DNA of 50,159 nt, from the NCBI GenBank assembly GCA_037447655.1, contig JBBHKE010002124.1, positions 1 to 50,159 on the forward strand. Reading direction: 5' to 3'. This DNA comes from Zygnema cylindricum. Its lineage: Eukaryota > Streptophyta > Zygnematophyceae > Zygnematales > Zygnemataceae. The notes under the pieces are model-generated. The model did not search any database. It was not told the origin of the DNA and saw nothing but the letters and a program-made list of their open reading frames with translations. This document shows, in pieces, positions 33,047 to 44,250 of the stretch (positions within the stretch are counted from its first letter, which is position 1; each line of letters begins with the position of its first letter). The position numbers and the translations under genes were made by a program.

Positions 33047-33624
33047 TGATAGAAAAGGAGCACAGCCAGAAATGTTCAAGGAGCATGGCCAGAAATGTTT
33101 AAGGAGCACGGCCAAAAATGGAATAGAACATTACATTACATTATCTCAAAGATCATGCAAAAGCATTCAGTCATGATAGGAGCCCAAAGAATTCTCCAAC
33201 AAAAGATTTCTTTAATTGGAGATCTTTTCTCTTTACAATGTTTTTTTTCTTCTCCTTTTTTGCTACTAAATTGTTCACCTCTCTTTACTAAAACACTTAT
33301 ACACAACCGACTTAAAACTACCACTAACACCTAGTGATAAAAGTGAACATAAGGACGTGACAAAAGGTAGGCGAACGTGTGCCTAATCAAGCAGTGTGCG
33401 CCGATATTGAGTGTGCGCCGAAATTGAGTGGTGCGCACTGAACCGAACGTTACAAGTACGTCGCACTAAATGACATCAAATACCATACAAGACAATACGC
33501 AACGGACGAAACACAAAACAACTCACAAGACGCCAACTGAAACCAAACAATGGACCAAGACTGGATCCTGCAACAGGACGCCAAAACATAACACAACTAG
33601 TCCTTTCCACAGTGAACCATGACA
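33047..33624 (-). repeat. Copia-B 5' LTR (right)
   Basis: 578 bp, TGATAGAAAAGG...CCATGACA. A GGAGCAYGGCCARAAATG unit occurs three times at the start, against once in the left LTR; TGTGCGCCGAWATTGAGTG is doubled near 33,393-33,430. Confidence 0.92.
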
Positions 33625-33983
33625 CCTATCGCTCCTTCACTCCCCTTTTTCCCCTCTCCCCACTCTCCCTCTCTTTCTCCCTTCCAATCTCTTCCCCCCC
33701 ACTGCCCGCCCCCCCCTCTCCTTTCCCCCCCTCTCCCTCCCTTTACCCCTCCTCCCCCTCACTCTCCCTCTCCCCCTTTCCCTTCCCTTCCCATTTCCCC
33801 TCCACATCAACCTTCCCTTCACCCCACTCCTCCCCCTACCCTGCCCCTTCACCCCCTCTCCCTCTCCCCCTTCCACCTCCCCCTCTTTCCCTCCCTCAAC
33901 CTCCCCCTCCCCCTCCCCCTCCCCCCACCCTTTACCCCCCACCCCCCACCCCCCACCCCCCACCCCTCATCCCCCGCCAAATA
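33625..33983 (+). repeat. Polypyrimidine tract, right part
   Basis: Begins with the CCTAT target duplication and continues as C/T-rich sequence, then CACCCCC repeats at about 33,930-33,970. Together with 12,431-13,851 it formed one tract of about 1.8 kb before Copia-B inserted. The proline-rich frames here are compositional. Confidence 0.93.
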
Positions 33984-34560
33984 AAATCTAAAAAAAGAAA
34001 AAAAACATATTTACAACATACATTGTTTTGTCACCAAATGGCTTTTGTCACAATCCCACCCTCCCACCTCTTTCCTCCATGACAAAAACATAATAATTTG
34101 CAAAATCAATGAAAAAATCACCCCACAAAAATAGGTGAAAGCATAAATGAATATGGTGTTCAATTTGATGACCGAAATTAGAACATGAAATGGAGAAACT
34201 AATGTAAAATTAAATCTTAGGTTTATCTTTCTAATTAATAATACGTTTCACTAATCTGATTTTCTGATTGCTTTTGCGCATCTCATCCCCTATCCACTCA
34301 CAAGTCTTTCAATCGTGTGAGGTTGCCTATCTCTGCCGCAATGCTCCCTTGGAGTCCCTTGTAAGATAAATATCTGCACCCCCCTCTCAAAGGACTTTAA
34401 ACGGAATCCTTTCATCCTTTTCCCCCCTCCCCGACCATCTTGACCCTTTATGGCAGAGGTTGCACACATCCCATGAATCAGAATTCAGTGCGAAATTTAG
34501 TGCGAGATTCCGTATGCAATTCAGTGTGGAATCATGACAGCAAAGATTGCACGCATCGAT
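33984..34560. other. Spacer, no gene seen
   Basis: Mostly AT-rich. It probably includes intron or downstream sequence of the small minus-strand gene to its right. A degenerate direct repeat of CAGTGYGRAATT-like words occurs at about 34,485-34,535. Confidence 0.5.
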
Positions 34561-34570
34561 AGCCACTCAC

Positions 34571-34902
34571 ACGCCATACACGCGACCGGAATCATCGCAG
34601 TAGAAATAAAGTCCATCACATTTGATCTCAGGAAAGTCCTCCTTGTTCCCTGCGGCCGCCTTCACCGCCTCCAGAGTTGACTCTGCAGCAGCAGGATCGA
34701 CAGAGAAGCGGCAGAGGATCAAATTAAAGATTCTTTTTCGCACGTGTGAAGACATGGACTGCACAAAAAAAGAGAAAAGGAAAAAAATCTGAGGGGAAAA
34801 CGCACTGTCTGGTTCCGGCATGACTCCTTTGTAGTCTCCCATGACGAGTGCCACGTGGCACACTAACATCAGCACTGTCGCGATGACCATGGTGGGCGCC
34901 AT
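34571..34902 (-). CDS. Putative small secreted protein gene, 5' part (two exons)
   Basis: Not recognised as a named family. The proposed first exon (34,806-34,902) starts with MAPTMVIATVLMLVCHVALV, a clear hydrophobic signal peptide, then an acidic segment ending at donor GTGCGT. The intron (34,683-34,805) has a pyrimidine-rich stretch and ends GCTGCAG. The phase-compatible second exon (34,571-34,682) encodes an Ala/Glu-rich helix-like piece and a short CDGLYFYCDDSGRVYG segment with two Cys, ending at donor GTGAGT. Further exons would lie to the left, where I see none before the polypyrimidine tract, so the gene is incomplete or cut by it. A continuous reading without the intron is also open. 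The sequence just upstream is duplicated at 38,431. Confidence 0.45.
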
Positions 34903-37128
34903 GGACTGCGGGCTCGCCACGTCACACTGACAGGAAAATTCAGACCTAAAGCCAGGTGGCAATTTTCGTCCACTTAGATCTGTTTTCCAGTTCCGTTGGG
35001 GTTTGGTCCGCGGTTTGAGATGTGGGAAAGCAGCTTTAGACTGCGGTCGAGAAAGGAATCCAAAGTGCGATATTATCAACGGCCTGCAAGGCCCCTCTTG
35101 TCATCTGCCGCCGTGCTTCCGTGCTTCGTCGGAGGAGAGTCGCGACTTGTGCTTCGCCGATACACGTGGACGGTGAAAAGAAGGGAGAAGACTCAACGGA
35201 GGACCACCTGGACCTGTAGGTTCGAAAGTTGGACACGCACAATTGCGCAGGAAATCGTTAAAAGACAAAATGTTTGTTGTAAATGAGACAAACTGATATA
35301 GCAGGTCTCGATGACCATAATCTCTTTTTTTGGAAGGGTGTGCTTCTCTAACAACGGTCCTGTTGTGCAATGTCGCACGAGAAGGAACGTGTGTTCGCGT
35401 TCAATCCGCGAGCGCCACATCTCGAAGGGTCTTCCCAAACCCGTGGAGATTAGATGTCCCCTGCGCATAATACGCACGAAACTACGTACCCGTACTTTTT
35501 GTCAAAAATCCGTACGAATAGGACAACTAGGCCGTGGAGTAATACCACGTCAACCCGAGGACAAAGGAACACGTGCGAATTGTTCCCGTGCAAACTGTTA
35601 GCGAGGAAAGACTATGTGAGAAACCCATAGATGTCTCATTCCGACGGGTTTTGACATTTTTACGAAATTTCGATTATTTTTTCAGTTTTTGAATTTTTCG
35701 TGAAACGCGTATATTTTTCGTATGGATATAATGTACGGGCTAGATGTACGGAAGATTCCAAAAAGAGACGTCGCTTCATTTCCGCGCGCGAAGACAGTCT
35801 CGTCCAAAGCTGTCCAATTTGTACGGACTTGGACATTTTGCGAAAATTACGTAAGTTTTCGTCGCTTTCATACTTAAGCTACATACAAAAGTGGTCATTT
35901 CGGGGTCGAATTTCGCGATGCCCGATTTTTGCGACCATCCGAATCGATGGGTTGGTTGCAAACGATGTATCGCCAATTTAGGTGACGATTGACAATAGTG
36001 ACCGACGGCTCGATGTATCGGTCAACGATTCCTTTCCAAGCGGTACACATCGCTTACCCACAAATGTTGCTCGGTGAACACCACCAGAAACCCAGGTGAT
36101 GTTTCACCACCTGTATATTGCAATAAGCATAGACATCGCCTGCGTCTTTTTCAGGCACTCTTAAGGGAGTGGTACCTCTACTGTACCTGTTTGTTTTTTC
36201 CAATTTGTGTGCAGTGTACTTTTCTTATGAGTACAAGCACGTATTTTAATGCCATCAAGAAAGAACTTCCAAAACTCGATTTTTACAAGCATACAGTCAA
36301 TAAAATTGCAAAACAAATGACTACATGTGCTAAGAAGTGTGACGTGAAAACACTCACTGTCACTTTGTCACGAAGCCGTATGTTAAAATATAAGAATCAC
36401 ATTTCACATCGAAAGTAAATTGAAAGTGTAAAACCAAAGCAAAAAGTATATTTTCTTGACGTTCATTCCAATTTTTCACCTCTTATACGAATCCTCAAGG
36501 CTAAAAGCGATACAAAAAATTGGGAAGCCAAGAAACGGAAAAATGGAAAAAAAAACGAAAGCAGAATATAAGTACCAGAACCGGAATTCCAAAATTTGGG
36601 AATGCAAACAGATACAAATATTTCAACAGCAAAAACTATTGCCCATCTCTTTATTTTTTTTGTATTTTGTTTTTTGTTACTCTTTTCTAGAAATACAAAA
36701 GTATCCAAAGAATTAATTCTCGTTACGGTCAAAAACAAGTGTTCAGAAACGCATTTCCTCTCTTTCCCTCACTCTCTCCCTCTCTCTCTCACTCCCTCTC
36801 CCACCCTCTGAAAAAAAGGACAAAATAGAGAAAAGAAAAAAAAAACTTCCATTCCACTACTATATCTCAAACTAAGAGAAAAAAAATGTTGTAATCGTTC
36901 AGAACCATAGAGGTACCAAGCGTTTTAAACGCACGCATGAAACGTCGAAAAAATAATGATGTATGCGTACGGAACACATGCAATTTTTTTTAAAATGCGT
37001 TGACTGACTTTGACTTCATAATAAAATAGAAAATAAAAAACATTTAATCAAAAGTGCTACTACAACTTAGGGTATGTGCCCATGTATAGAAGTACCGGTT
37101 TTTTAGTATATCTTCCGTCAAAGATTTT

Positions 37129-37145
37129 CCCGCGGCTTCCGCGGG
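37129..37145. repeat. Perfect 7-bp inverted repeat (CCCGCGG...CCGCGGG)
   Basis: CCCGCGG CTT CCGCGGG forms a GC-only stem with a 3-base loop in otherwise AT-rich sequence. No U-run follows and no function is evident. Confidence 0.8.
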
Positions 37146-37420
37146 CTTTGCATCCACGCTGGCGGAAGGCACATGACCTCTGCCACGTGTAGCAAAAAAA
37201 TCGCGCGCTCGTTATTCATTTACTTTTCTACGAGGCGCAATGCTATACGTTCAGGCTCTTCAAATTGAACTCTTTCAGGCCACTTGTTGCAAACTGAAAG
37301 GTTTTACCGATGGCGTATCCGATTCTGCATCCGACGGTCAAGGTTCACGCCCATAACCTTGGAGAATGAAATCAGTCATCCATTGACTTAGTTTTTCTGA
37401 CAGTTTCTGACAAAAAAAAA

Positions 37421-37518
37421 AAATTGGTACTGCATTGTCTGAAACAAACGTCCAGCAAATTGGTACTGCATTGTCTGAAACAAACGTCCAGCATTGTCTG
37501 AAATAAACGCGTCCAGCA
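37421..37518. repeat. 36-bp tandem repeat, two full copies and one partial
   Basis: AAATTGGTACTGCATTGTCT with its following 16 bases occurs at 37,421 and 37,457; a truncated third copy starts at 37,493. Confidence 0.93.
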
Positions 37519-38373
37519 GTAAATAACCACATTTTCAACCCTAAATGTAACTTCACCCTAACTCAAAAAAAAAATTACGTTAATATTGGAACTGTTTAAA
37601 CTAGCGTTAATTACTCTAATGACGAATATTTTTAGGTAGTGTAATGTACAAAATGTGTCAGTCCGTACTATAATTTCTCAATATTTAGTACAGATGTTCA
37701 AAATAAGTGTCAGATAATCACGTCGACTGGGAAAATCGAGTGCGTTGCGCGGAAAAGCGTACTCAGTTTTGATTTCAAGTCATAAAGACGATGGAAAATC
37801 GCGCAGACCTATTCTCACATGTTCAGGCGTCGAACATGTGAACACGGAGTATCGTGGCTACCCTAAAAACATGGGAAGGTGTATCGATTCCTTAACTTTA
37901 ACAGCAATTCACGGTGTACTTTTAACCATTTTCTTGAGATTTCCGTACATTTTGTTCGTACATCAAATCCGTACACGAAAGCTACGAATTTTACGAAAAT
38001 TTCGAAATCTTAAAAATTTAAGACATTTTCGTAAAAAAGTGAAAACCCGTACGTTTGTTACCTCTATGTTCAAAACACAATGTTACAAACCTAAAGGCTT
38101 TTTTTTTTTTTTTTTACATATAACGAGAAAAGAATATATTCCTTTTTTTTGCTCAGCATGGCTCGTAAAGCTGTAAAAAATCGAAAAAAAGAAGAAAAGA
38201 AAAACTAAAACGCTTTTCGCGAACTACAAACTCTCTCAAAAAACGTCGATTTTCTTAACGTCATCAATATACACCTTTTGATTTCTACTCTTTTTTTTTT
38301 TTTTTTTGTTTTTTTTTCCCCATAATAGTTAACCCCCAAAACCCTTCCAATTTTCAAATTGAAGGCACAAAAA

Positions 38374-38383
38374 NNNNNNNNNN
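38374..38383. other. Assembly gap (10 N)
   Basis: Ten Ns directly after GAAGGCACAAAAA, the same sequence where the repeated blocks at 43,135 and 43,333 end. The junction between the two duplication units is therefore unresolved; sequence, possibly a second copy of the small gene, may be missing. Confidence 1.
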
Positions 38384-38714
38384 TGCAGATTTCGACGAAA
38401 GGGTGCAGACTTTGGCGCCTGGTTTGGGCTAAAGCCAGGTGGCAATTTTCGTCCGCTTAGGTTTGTTTTCCAGTTCCGTTAGGGTTTGGTCCGCGGTTTC
38501 AGACGTGGGAAAGCAGCTTTAGACGTACGGTCGAAAAAAGAATCAAAAGTGAGATATTATTAACGGCCTGCACGGCCCCTCTTGTCATCTGCCACCGTGC
38601 TTCCGTGCTTCGTCGGAGGAGAGTCGCGACTTGCGCTTCGCCGATACACACGTGTGGACGGTGGAAAGAAGGGAGAAGGCTCAGTGGAGGACCAGCTGGA
38701 CCTGTAGGTTCAAA

Positions 38715-39183
38715 CATAGTTGTTCAAATCGCGCGATTTTTTCCTTTTTTCCGATTAATGAATTTTGAATAAATCGGAAAAAAACGCGATGTACTTTCTG
38801 TCCGGTAAACTGAACGGATAATTTACAGGAACTGTACGGTATTTACAGTAACTGTACGGTTTTGAACCAATAAAGTACGGAATTTGACTAAAAGATATGT
38901 TGCACTTCGTAGTACTTTCTGTCCGGTAAACTGAACAGAAATTTAACGGGAAACGTACGTAATTGTAACAAAATTGTACGGACTATGACGAAAAGAGACG
39001 GGAATTGTATGGACAATGTACAAACTGCGTTATATGTAAAACTCAATTTCTTTTATATGTACGGAATTGTACGGACTAAAATTCTTTAACTATTTTAACG
39101 ATTTTTTCAAAAGGTTCAATGCGTTTGCTACGTATAATTCGTCGCGATTAAATCGTTCGCACGAAACGCCGTGAACAACTATG
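38715..39183. mobile_element. hAT-type MITE, 469 bp, 8-bp TSD GGTTCAAA
   Basis: Terminal inverted repeats CATAGTTGTTCA...TGAACAACTATG (12 bp) and flanking duplications GGTTCAAA at 38,707-38,714 and 39,184-39,191. The empty site is visible in unit 1 at about 35,219-35,230. 8-bp duplications and YA-rich termini fit the hAT superfamily. It has no transposase and carries about ten GTAC tetramers, and an internal TACTTTCTGTCCGGTAAACT segment is repeated. Confidence 0.93.
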
Positions 39184-40241
39184 GGTTCAAAAGTTGGACA
39201 CGCACAATTGCGCAGGAAATCGTTAAAAGACAAAATGTTTGTTGCAAATGGGACAAACTGATTTGCCAGGTCTCGATGACCATAATCTCATTTTTTGGAA
39301 GATACTGTAGAGCTTCTCAAACAACCGTCCTGTTGTGCGTACCTGACTATGTACCAGTACACTTCCGTACATTTTTTGATTTTTGAAAGTTTCAAATTTC
39401 AAATTTCGATACGGCATATGCTAAAAAATAGTGAAGCGAAGAACCAGCAACCAGGCTGCTGAACAATTCCGTACATTTTTTTAAAGATTCGTCCAGTTTT
39501 CCGTACTGCCAAAACTAAACGAATTTTACAAAAAAGATAAAAGTCGCGAATGCCACGTAAAAATCCGAAAAAGTCCATATCCGTACGATTACAGAAATTT
39601 TCGTTTGAATTTTTCGCAAGCTGCGTGTACTTTTCATACGGATATAATGTACGGACTAGATGTAAGGATAATTCCAAAAAAGAGACGTCGCTTCATTTCC
39701 GCGCGCGAAGATAGTCTCGTCCAAAGTTGTCCAATTCGTACGGATTTAGACATTTTGCGAAAATTACGTAAGCATACGTCGCTTTCATACTTTTCGTAAA
39801 TTGTGTACAGTTTTTGCTGTACGAAAATGAACTGAGATGTAAGAAAACATACGAAAGTGTCACCAAAAGAAATCCTTTAAAAATGTGAAAAAGAACTGAA
39901 AAAAAAATGTAATGTACAACCCTATAAGGAAAGTGTACCGGGAAAACCTCAAAGTACAGAAAGTTTTAGCAGCTGTACTGAAGTATAAGGGTGAAGTACG
40001 AGAATGTACCTTGAAAGTTGAAAACTCTAAAACTCCCCCCTCAAATAACCCCAAAATGTACAATCATAAACGGATACCGTACGGAAATGTAGGAAAAAAT
40101 GTAAGGGTGCAAAGATATTATCAACATTTCAAAATAGTTCGATGCGCACTGTAAGTAATATTCATTAATTTACTCCGTACGTAATATGCGCACGGGACAT
40201 CTACGTCTGTTCGTTGGTTCCGTTTTTGTCAAATGTTTTTC

Positions 40242-41201
40242 TAGTGTTGTGTATCGGTAAGGATTTGCCAATAACCGATATGGATCTTTTTACGGGAACC
40301 CGATAATCAATATATTGGTACGATATATCATTATGGGTGTTATCGCCAATAAATAGCCGATGTTAATCGGTATTTATCGGCGATAACACCGATATCGATA
40401 ACTATCGGCGATATATGTACGGACCGTACAGATAAATGTACGACCTGTGCACTCAACAGTACGTCATATTCCCCGGACGCGCCCTACTTACAACCGCTTT
40501 CTACTGAGGTGTCGACCAATCAAATCACTGTTCATGTACAATTGTACAAGCACAGAAAGTATAGTAGCTCATGTACAATTGTACAAGCACAGAAAGTATA
40601 GTAGCCGCCATGAGTTATGTACGGCTTTGGTACGGATCCAATAAAATGATGTACTTTTCGTATCCGACTCCATGGCTTTGTCCCTTTCATCCTTGTGATC
40701 CATTGGAGACCTGCCACGTGTCAATCTGTCGGCTTTTCTAGCATAAGGTGCCAAAAGAGCCATTCCGGGATGCCAGAATTCACGCTGGCCATCCGCTCTT
40801 ATTATCTCATTCCAAGTCGTCCGTTCAATTCTAGCGCCGCGCATAATGTTTTTTTGCGTCCGTTGTACTTTGTGTCCGCCGTCTTTTTCCTGTTCCATGT
40901 TCACCAGTCTGTTAACGTTTCTTTTAAATTTGTCAACGTTTATGTGCTGCGCTGTCCGTAATAAATCGCAGCTAAACAGAGACGGAACAAATTCTTATAC
41001 GTGGCACGCTATATAAAGTCAATAAAATTAAACAATATGTTATAAAGTACTAAGCTATGCATACTATATATATTTTAAGCTATCGCTTATATGGAATTTG
41101 TTGGTCTCAGACCAATATATCAGAACCTCTGATCGTTCGATAACCGATAACTATCAGTATCGGTGTTATCGCGGTAATTTTTTTACCGATACACAACACA
41201 A
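40242..41201. mobile_element. hAT-type MITE family TAGTGTTGTG, long copy (about 960 bp)
   Basis: Ends TAGTGTTGTGTATCGGTAA and TTACCGATACACAACACAA are inverted repeats. The probable 8-bp duplication has one mismatch (TGTTTTTC and TATTTTTC). The interior is rich in TATCGG/CCGATA words in both orientations, giving strong self-complementarity. No transposase frame seen. The same family occurs at 45,506. Confidence 0.82.
40533..40606. repeat. 37-bp tandem duplication containing a 14-bp palindrome
   Basis: CATGTACAATTGTACAAGCA and its following bases are present at 40,533 and 40,570. TGTACAATTGTACA is a perfect palindrome in each copy. Confidence 0.93.
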
Positions 41202-41470
41202 TATTTTTCTATAAATTTATTTTTAGTATGAAGTCGAATTCGGTCAACGCATTGTATAAACTATTGAATTTTGTTTCGTGGGCGTATTCGTTATTTTTCG
41301 GGCATTTCATGCGTGCGTTGTATTCGCATGACACATCTATGGAGAAACCTATTGTTTGACTGTGTACCTCACTTCATGACCAACCGCCGCAGTTGCATCG
41401 CTCACCAAATCACACGCAAAAATCTATTGACGGTTCGATGTATCGGTTAACGGTACCTTTCCAAGAGGTG

Positions 41471-41668
41471 CACCGCGAATCGCTATTAGCGTCAACAACG
41501 CTGATTCAGCGCCCCTAAATTTTGACCCTAGGCCTGAAATAGAAGTAATAACGCAATTTAAAAACGTGGACCATAATCTGCCACATAAGCTGGCACTAAA
41601 TTAGAATTGATAACGCTATTTTTTTCACCACGCGACTTATATCTCCACACTAATAGCGATTCGCGGTG
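41471..41668. mobile_element. Small foldback/MITE element, 198 bp
   Basis: Perfect 19-bp inverted repeats CACCGCGAATCGCTATTAG (41,471-41,489) and their complement (41,650-41,668). The corresponding place in unit 1 (about 36,040) lacks it, which identifies it as an insertion. The target duplication is ambiguous, so the superfamily is not assigned. Confidence 0.8.
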
Positions 41669-42949
41669 TACACGTCATTCACGCACAAATGTTGCTCGGT
41701 GTATACTACCAAAAATCCAAGTTATGCTTCACCAAGTTCATGCAAAGATTTTTCTATAGCCGTATGTCCAGTTATTAACAACGTTATCTCTCCAATTTGT
41801 CAATGCCGATGTGACGATACATTCATTTATCTTGGTCACGTAGACGTGGCGCAATCATACCTAGGCTACTATGTTGGATCCCATTAAAACTTTGAAACAT
41901 CCATTGACCAAAATAGTATTCAAATCGTTGACCTTGTTAGAAGTCCGAGTGTCGACTCCGATACTTGTATATTGCAACAAGCATAGGCATCGCGTGCGTC
42001 TTTCGGCTCGAAGAGAGTGCTACCACTACCTGTTTGTTCTTTCCAATTTGTACACGATGTACTTTTGTTATGAGTACAAGCACTTATTTTTGTGCCATCG
42101 AGAAATAATCTCCAAAAATCGACTGTTTTACAAGCAACCAATCAATAAATTGCAAAACAAATGATCACATGTGCTAAAAAGTGTGATGTGAAAACACTCA
42201 CTTTCTAACGAGGCAGTACGTTAAGATGGAAGAGTCACATTTCACATCAAAAGTAAATTGAAAGTGTAAAATCCAAAACAAAAAGATATTATCTTGACGT
42301 TCATTCCATTTTTTCACCTCTTATACGAATCCTCAAGGCTAAATGCCATATAAAAAAGTTGAGAAGCCGAGAAACGGAAAAATCGAAAAGAAACGAAAGC
42401 AGAAAGCAAAACGGGAAGTGGAATTCCAAAATTTGGAAACCCGAACAAATACACATATTTCAAAAGCAAAATCACTTTATTACCCGTCCCATTCCTTTAT
42501 TTTTTGTGTATCTTGTTTTTCGGTACACGTTTCCAACATTACAACAGTGAACTTAATCCAGATGACGACCACATACAGGTGTTCAGAAGCAGACTTCCTC
42601 TCTCTCCCTCCTTCCCTCTCCCCCTCTCTCCCTCCTACCCAAACATTGTGGTCTTTCACTTCTCGATCAACTTCTGTGAACAGAACCTTCAAATCAGTAC
42701 AAAAAAAGTGGACCTTCACCTAAAAAAGACAAGAAAAACATAAAACTTATATACAAAACGAGAAAAAAAGGAAAGAAAATAGAGACGAAAGAAGAAATAA
42801 AACTGCCATTCCATTTCTAATCTCAAACTAAGAGAAAAAAAAGTTGTAATTATTCGGAACACAGTGTTACAAACCTATAGGCCTTTTTTTTTATTTGTTT
42901 AAACAAGAAAATAATATATTCCTTTTTTTAATCATCATGGCTCGTAAAG

Positions 42950-43350
42950 CTGTAAAAACTCAAAAAGGAAAAAAAACAAAATAACTAGAACGCTTTTTGC
43001 AAACTACAAACTCTTTCAAAACACGTCGATTTTTTTTAACGTCATCAATACACATCTTTTGACTTTTTATTTTTTTTGTTTGTTTCTTTTTCCTAAAATA
43101 GTGAACCTCCAAAATCCTCCAAATTATCAAATTGAAGGCACAAAAACAAACCTGTAAAAACTCAAAAAGGAAAAAAAACAAAATAACTAAAACGTTTTAC
43201 GCAAACTACAAACTCTTTCAAAAAGCGTCGATTACTTTTCACTTCATCAATATACATCTTTTGACTTTTTTTTTTTTTTTGTTTCTTTTTCCCTAAAATA
43301 GTGAACCTCCGAAATTCTCCAAATTATTAAATTGAAGGCACAAAAATACT
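42950..43350. repeat. About 202-bp tandem duplication
   Basis: The block from CTGTAAAAACTCAAAAAGG to TTGAAGGCACAAAAA is present twice, near 42,950-43,151 and 43,152-43,350. Unit 1 has a single copy at about 38,170-38,373. Confidence 0.9.
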
Positions 43351-43984
43351 CCTTTCTTCCCCCTTTTTCTTCCTTTTTCTCCTTCCTTTACACTCCTTTT
43401 TTGCCATCCTTTTCCTTGTCTTTTTTTTTCCTTTTCTCACTTTGCCTTTTCCCTCCACTTTCCCCTTTCCTCAAACCTATTGACCTTGGATTAGACTCCT
43501 CCCTTCACTCCTCCCTGCTCTCCCTTTTTGACTTTCTTTGTTAGGCCCTTTAAAATTATGTAACCTTCTCCCCACTAAAAACCAGTCGCCTCTAATCGAA
43601 TTATGGAGATCTCCGAGCCATCGGTTAAGTTTTCTCAAACCGTAAAAACCGAAAACAAGTCCCGAAAATATATTGTCTGCGATTTTGATCGATGTACATC
43701 ACTACAAAAAATAAAACTGAAATGTGAAAAAGAAACTGTCAATAGCGGATAGCTTAAATTCTTTAGCACTAAAATACAACGTAAAACTCAGTCACCTCCT
43801 GCAATGAAACCCAAGTAATCTCATCCTTCCCTCTGTCTCTCTCTCCCTCACCCTCAAGATCGTACATTATTCTATGATTATTGATGAATATTGTTGATAG
43901 TGATTATTGATAATGATTATGGATACAAGCACAAAAAACAGGCTTCATAAGTTTCTTTTCGTCCACATATTTAAAAGGTTTAAC

Positions 43985-44250
43985 TAAGGCTAATATTTCA
44001 GGTTTTGTTTAGGATTATGTTTAGAAAGGCCTTGCTAACGTACCAGACGTGCCCATATTTTAACGAACAACAATCCTAAAGCCGGTAGAAAAGAAAGACG
44101 GGACTTGAAAGGTATAATTATGGCTACTATTTAAAGTTTCTTTAGGATTTTGTTTAGCAAGGTCTTGTTGACGTACCAGACGTTTCCATATTTTAAGAAA
44201 ACAACAATCCTAGCGCCAATCTTGGTAGAGAAGAAAAACGGGACTTTCGT
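43985..44250. repeat. Imperfect tandem duplication of about 130 bp
   Basis: Two copies of TTTAGGATTWTGTTTAG...GACGTACCAGACGT/GTTTCC..ACAACAATCCTA..GGTAGARAAGAAARACGGGACTT, near 44,009 and 44,141. It lies in likely intron or intergenic sequence, with AT- and T-rich stretches on either side (43,351-44,845) in which I see no exon. Confidence 0.85.

Larger units (their letters stand above)
13852..33624 (-). mobile_element. Copia-B, old Ty1/Copia retrotransposon (host of two nested insertions)
   Basis: The outer element runs from TG at 13,852 to CA at 33,624 and is flanked by the 5-bp duplication CCTAT (13,847-13,851 and 33,625-33,629). Its LTR halves are 13,852-14,131 plus 20,117-20,378 on the left and 33,047-33,624 on the right. 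Removing the two insertions and their target duplications leaves about 6.1 kb, normal for Copia. Gene order on the minus strand is gag, protease, integrase, RT, RNase H. The coding region is full of frameshifts and stops, so it is a dead copy. It is related to Copia-A: same Gag start, same linker, same primer-site type. Confidence 0.93.
34930..38373. repeat. Segmental duplication, unit 1
   Basis: Shares ordered blocks with unit 2: AAAGCCAGGTGGCAATTTTCG through GGACCTGTAGGTTC (34,940-35,222 against 38,431-38,711); the AAGTTGGACACGCACAATTGCG block; a CGCTTCATTTCCGCGCGCGAAG block (35,770 against 39,690); CACAAATGTTGCTCGGTG (36,060 against 41,685); a CTTATACGAATCCTCAAGGC block (36,480 against 42,318); and GGCTCGTAAAGCTGTAAA to TTGAAGGCACAAAAA (38,159-38,373 against 42,939-43,147). 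No gene other than the small secreted-protein candidate at its edge is visible. Confidence 0.85.
38431..43350. repeat. Segmental duplication, unit 2
   Basis: Second copy in the same orientation and block order as 34,930-38,373, enlarged by at least three MITE-like insertions (38,715-39,183; 40,242-41,201; 41,471-41,668). It lacks the coding part of the small secreted-protein gene because the gap precedes it. Divergence is substantial, so it is not a recent copy. Confidence 0.82.

Noticed and set aside
33612-34082. Proline-rich frame of about 156 residues
   Set aside because: Same polypyrimidine composition as the left tract, which Copia-B split; no codon structure.
38100-38120. T-run as a terminator
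   Set aside because: Homopolymers are common here and no Pol III gene precedes it.
42939-42960. Start of a histone-H3-like frame (ATGGCTCGTAAAGC)
   Set aside because: The similarity ends after a few codons and the motif is part of a repeated noncoding block also present at 38,157.
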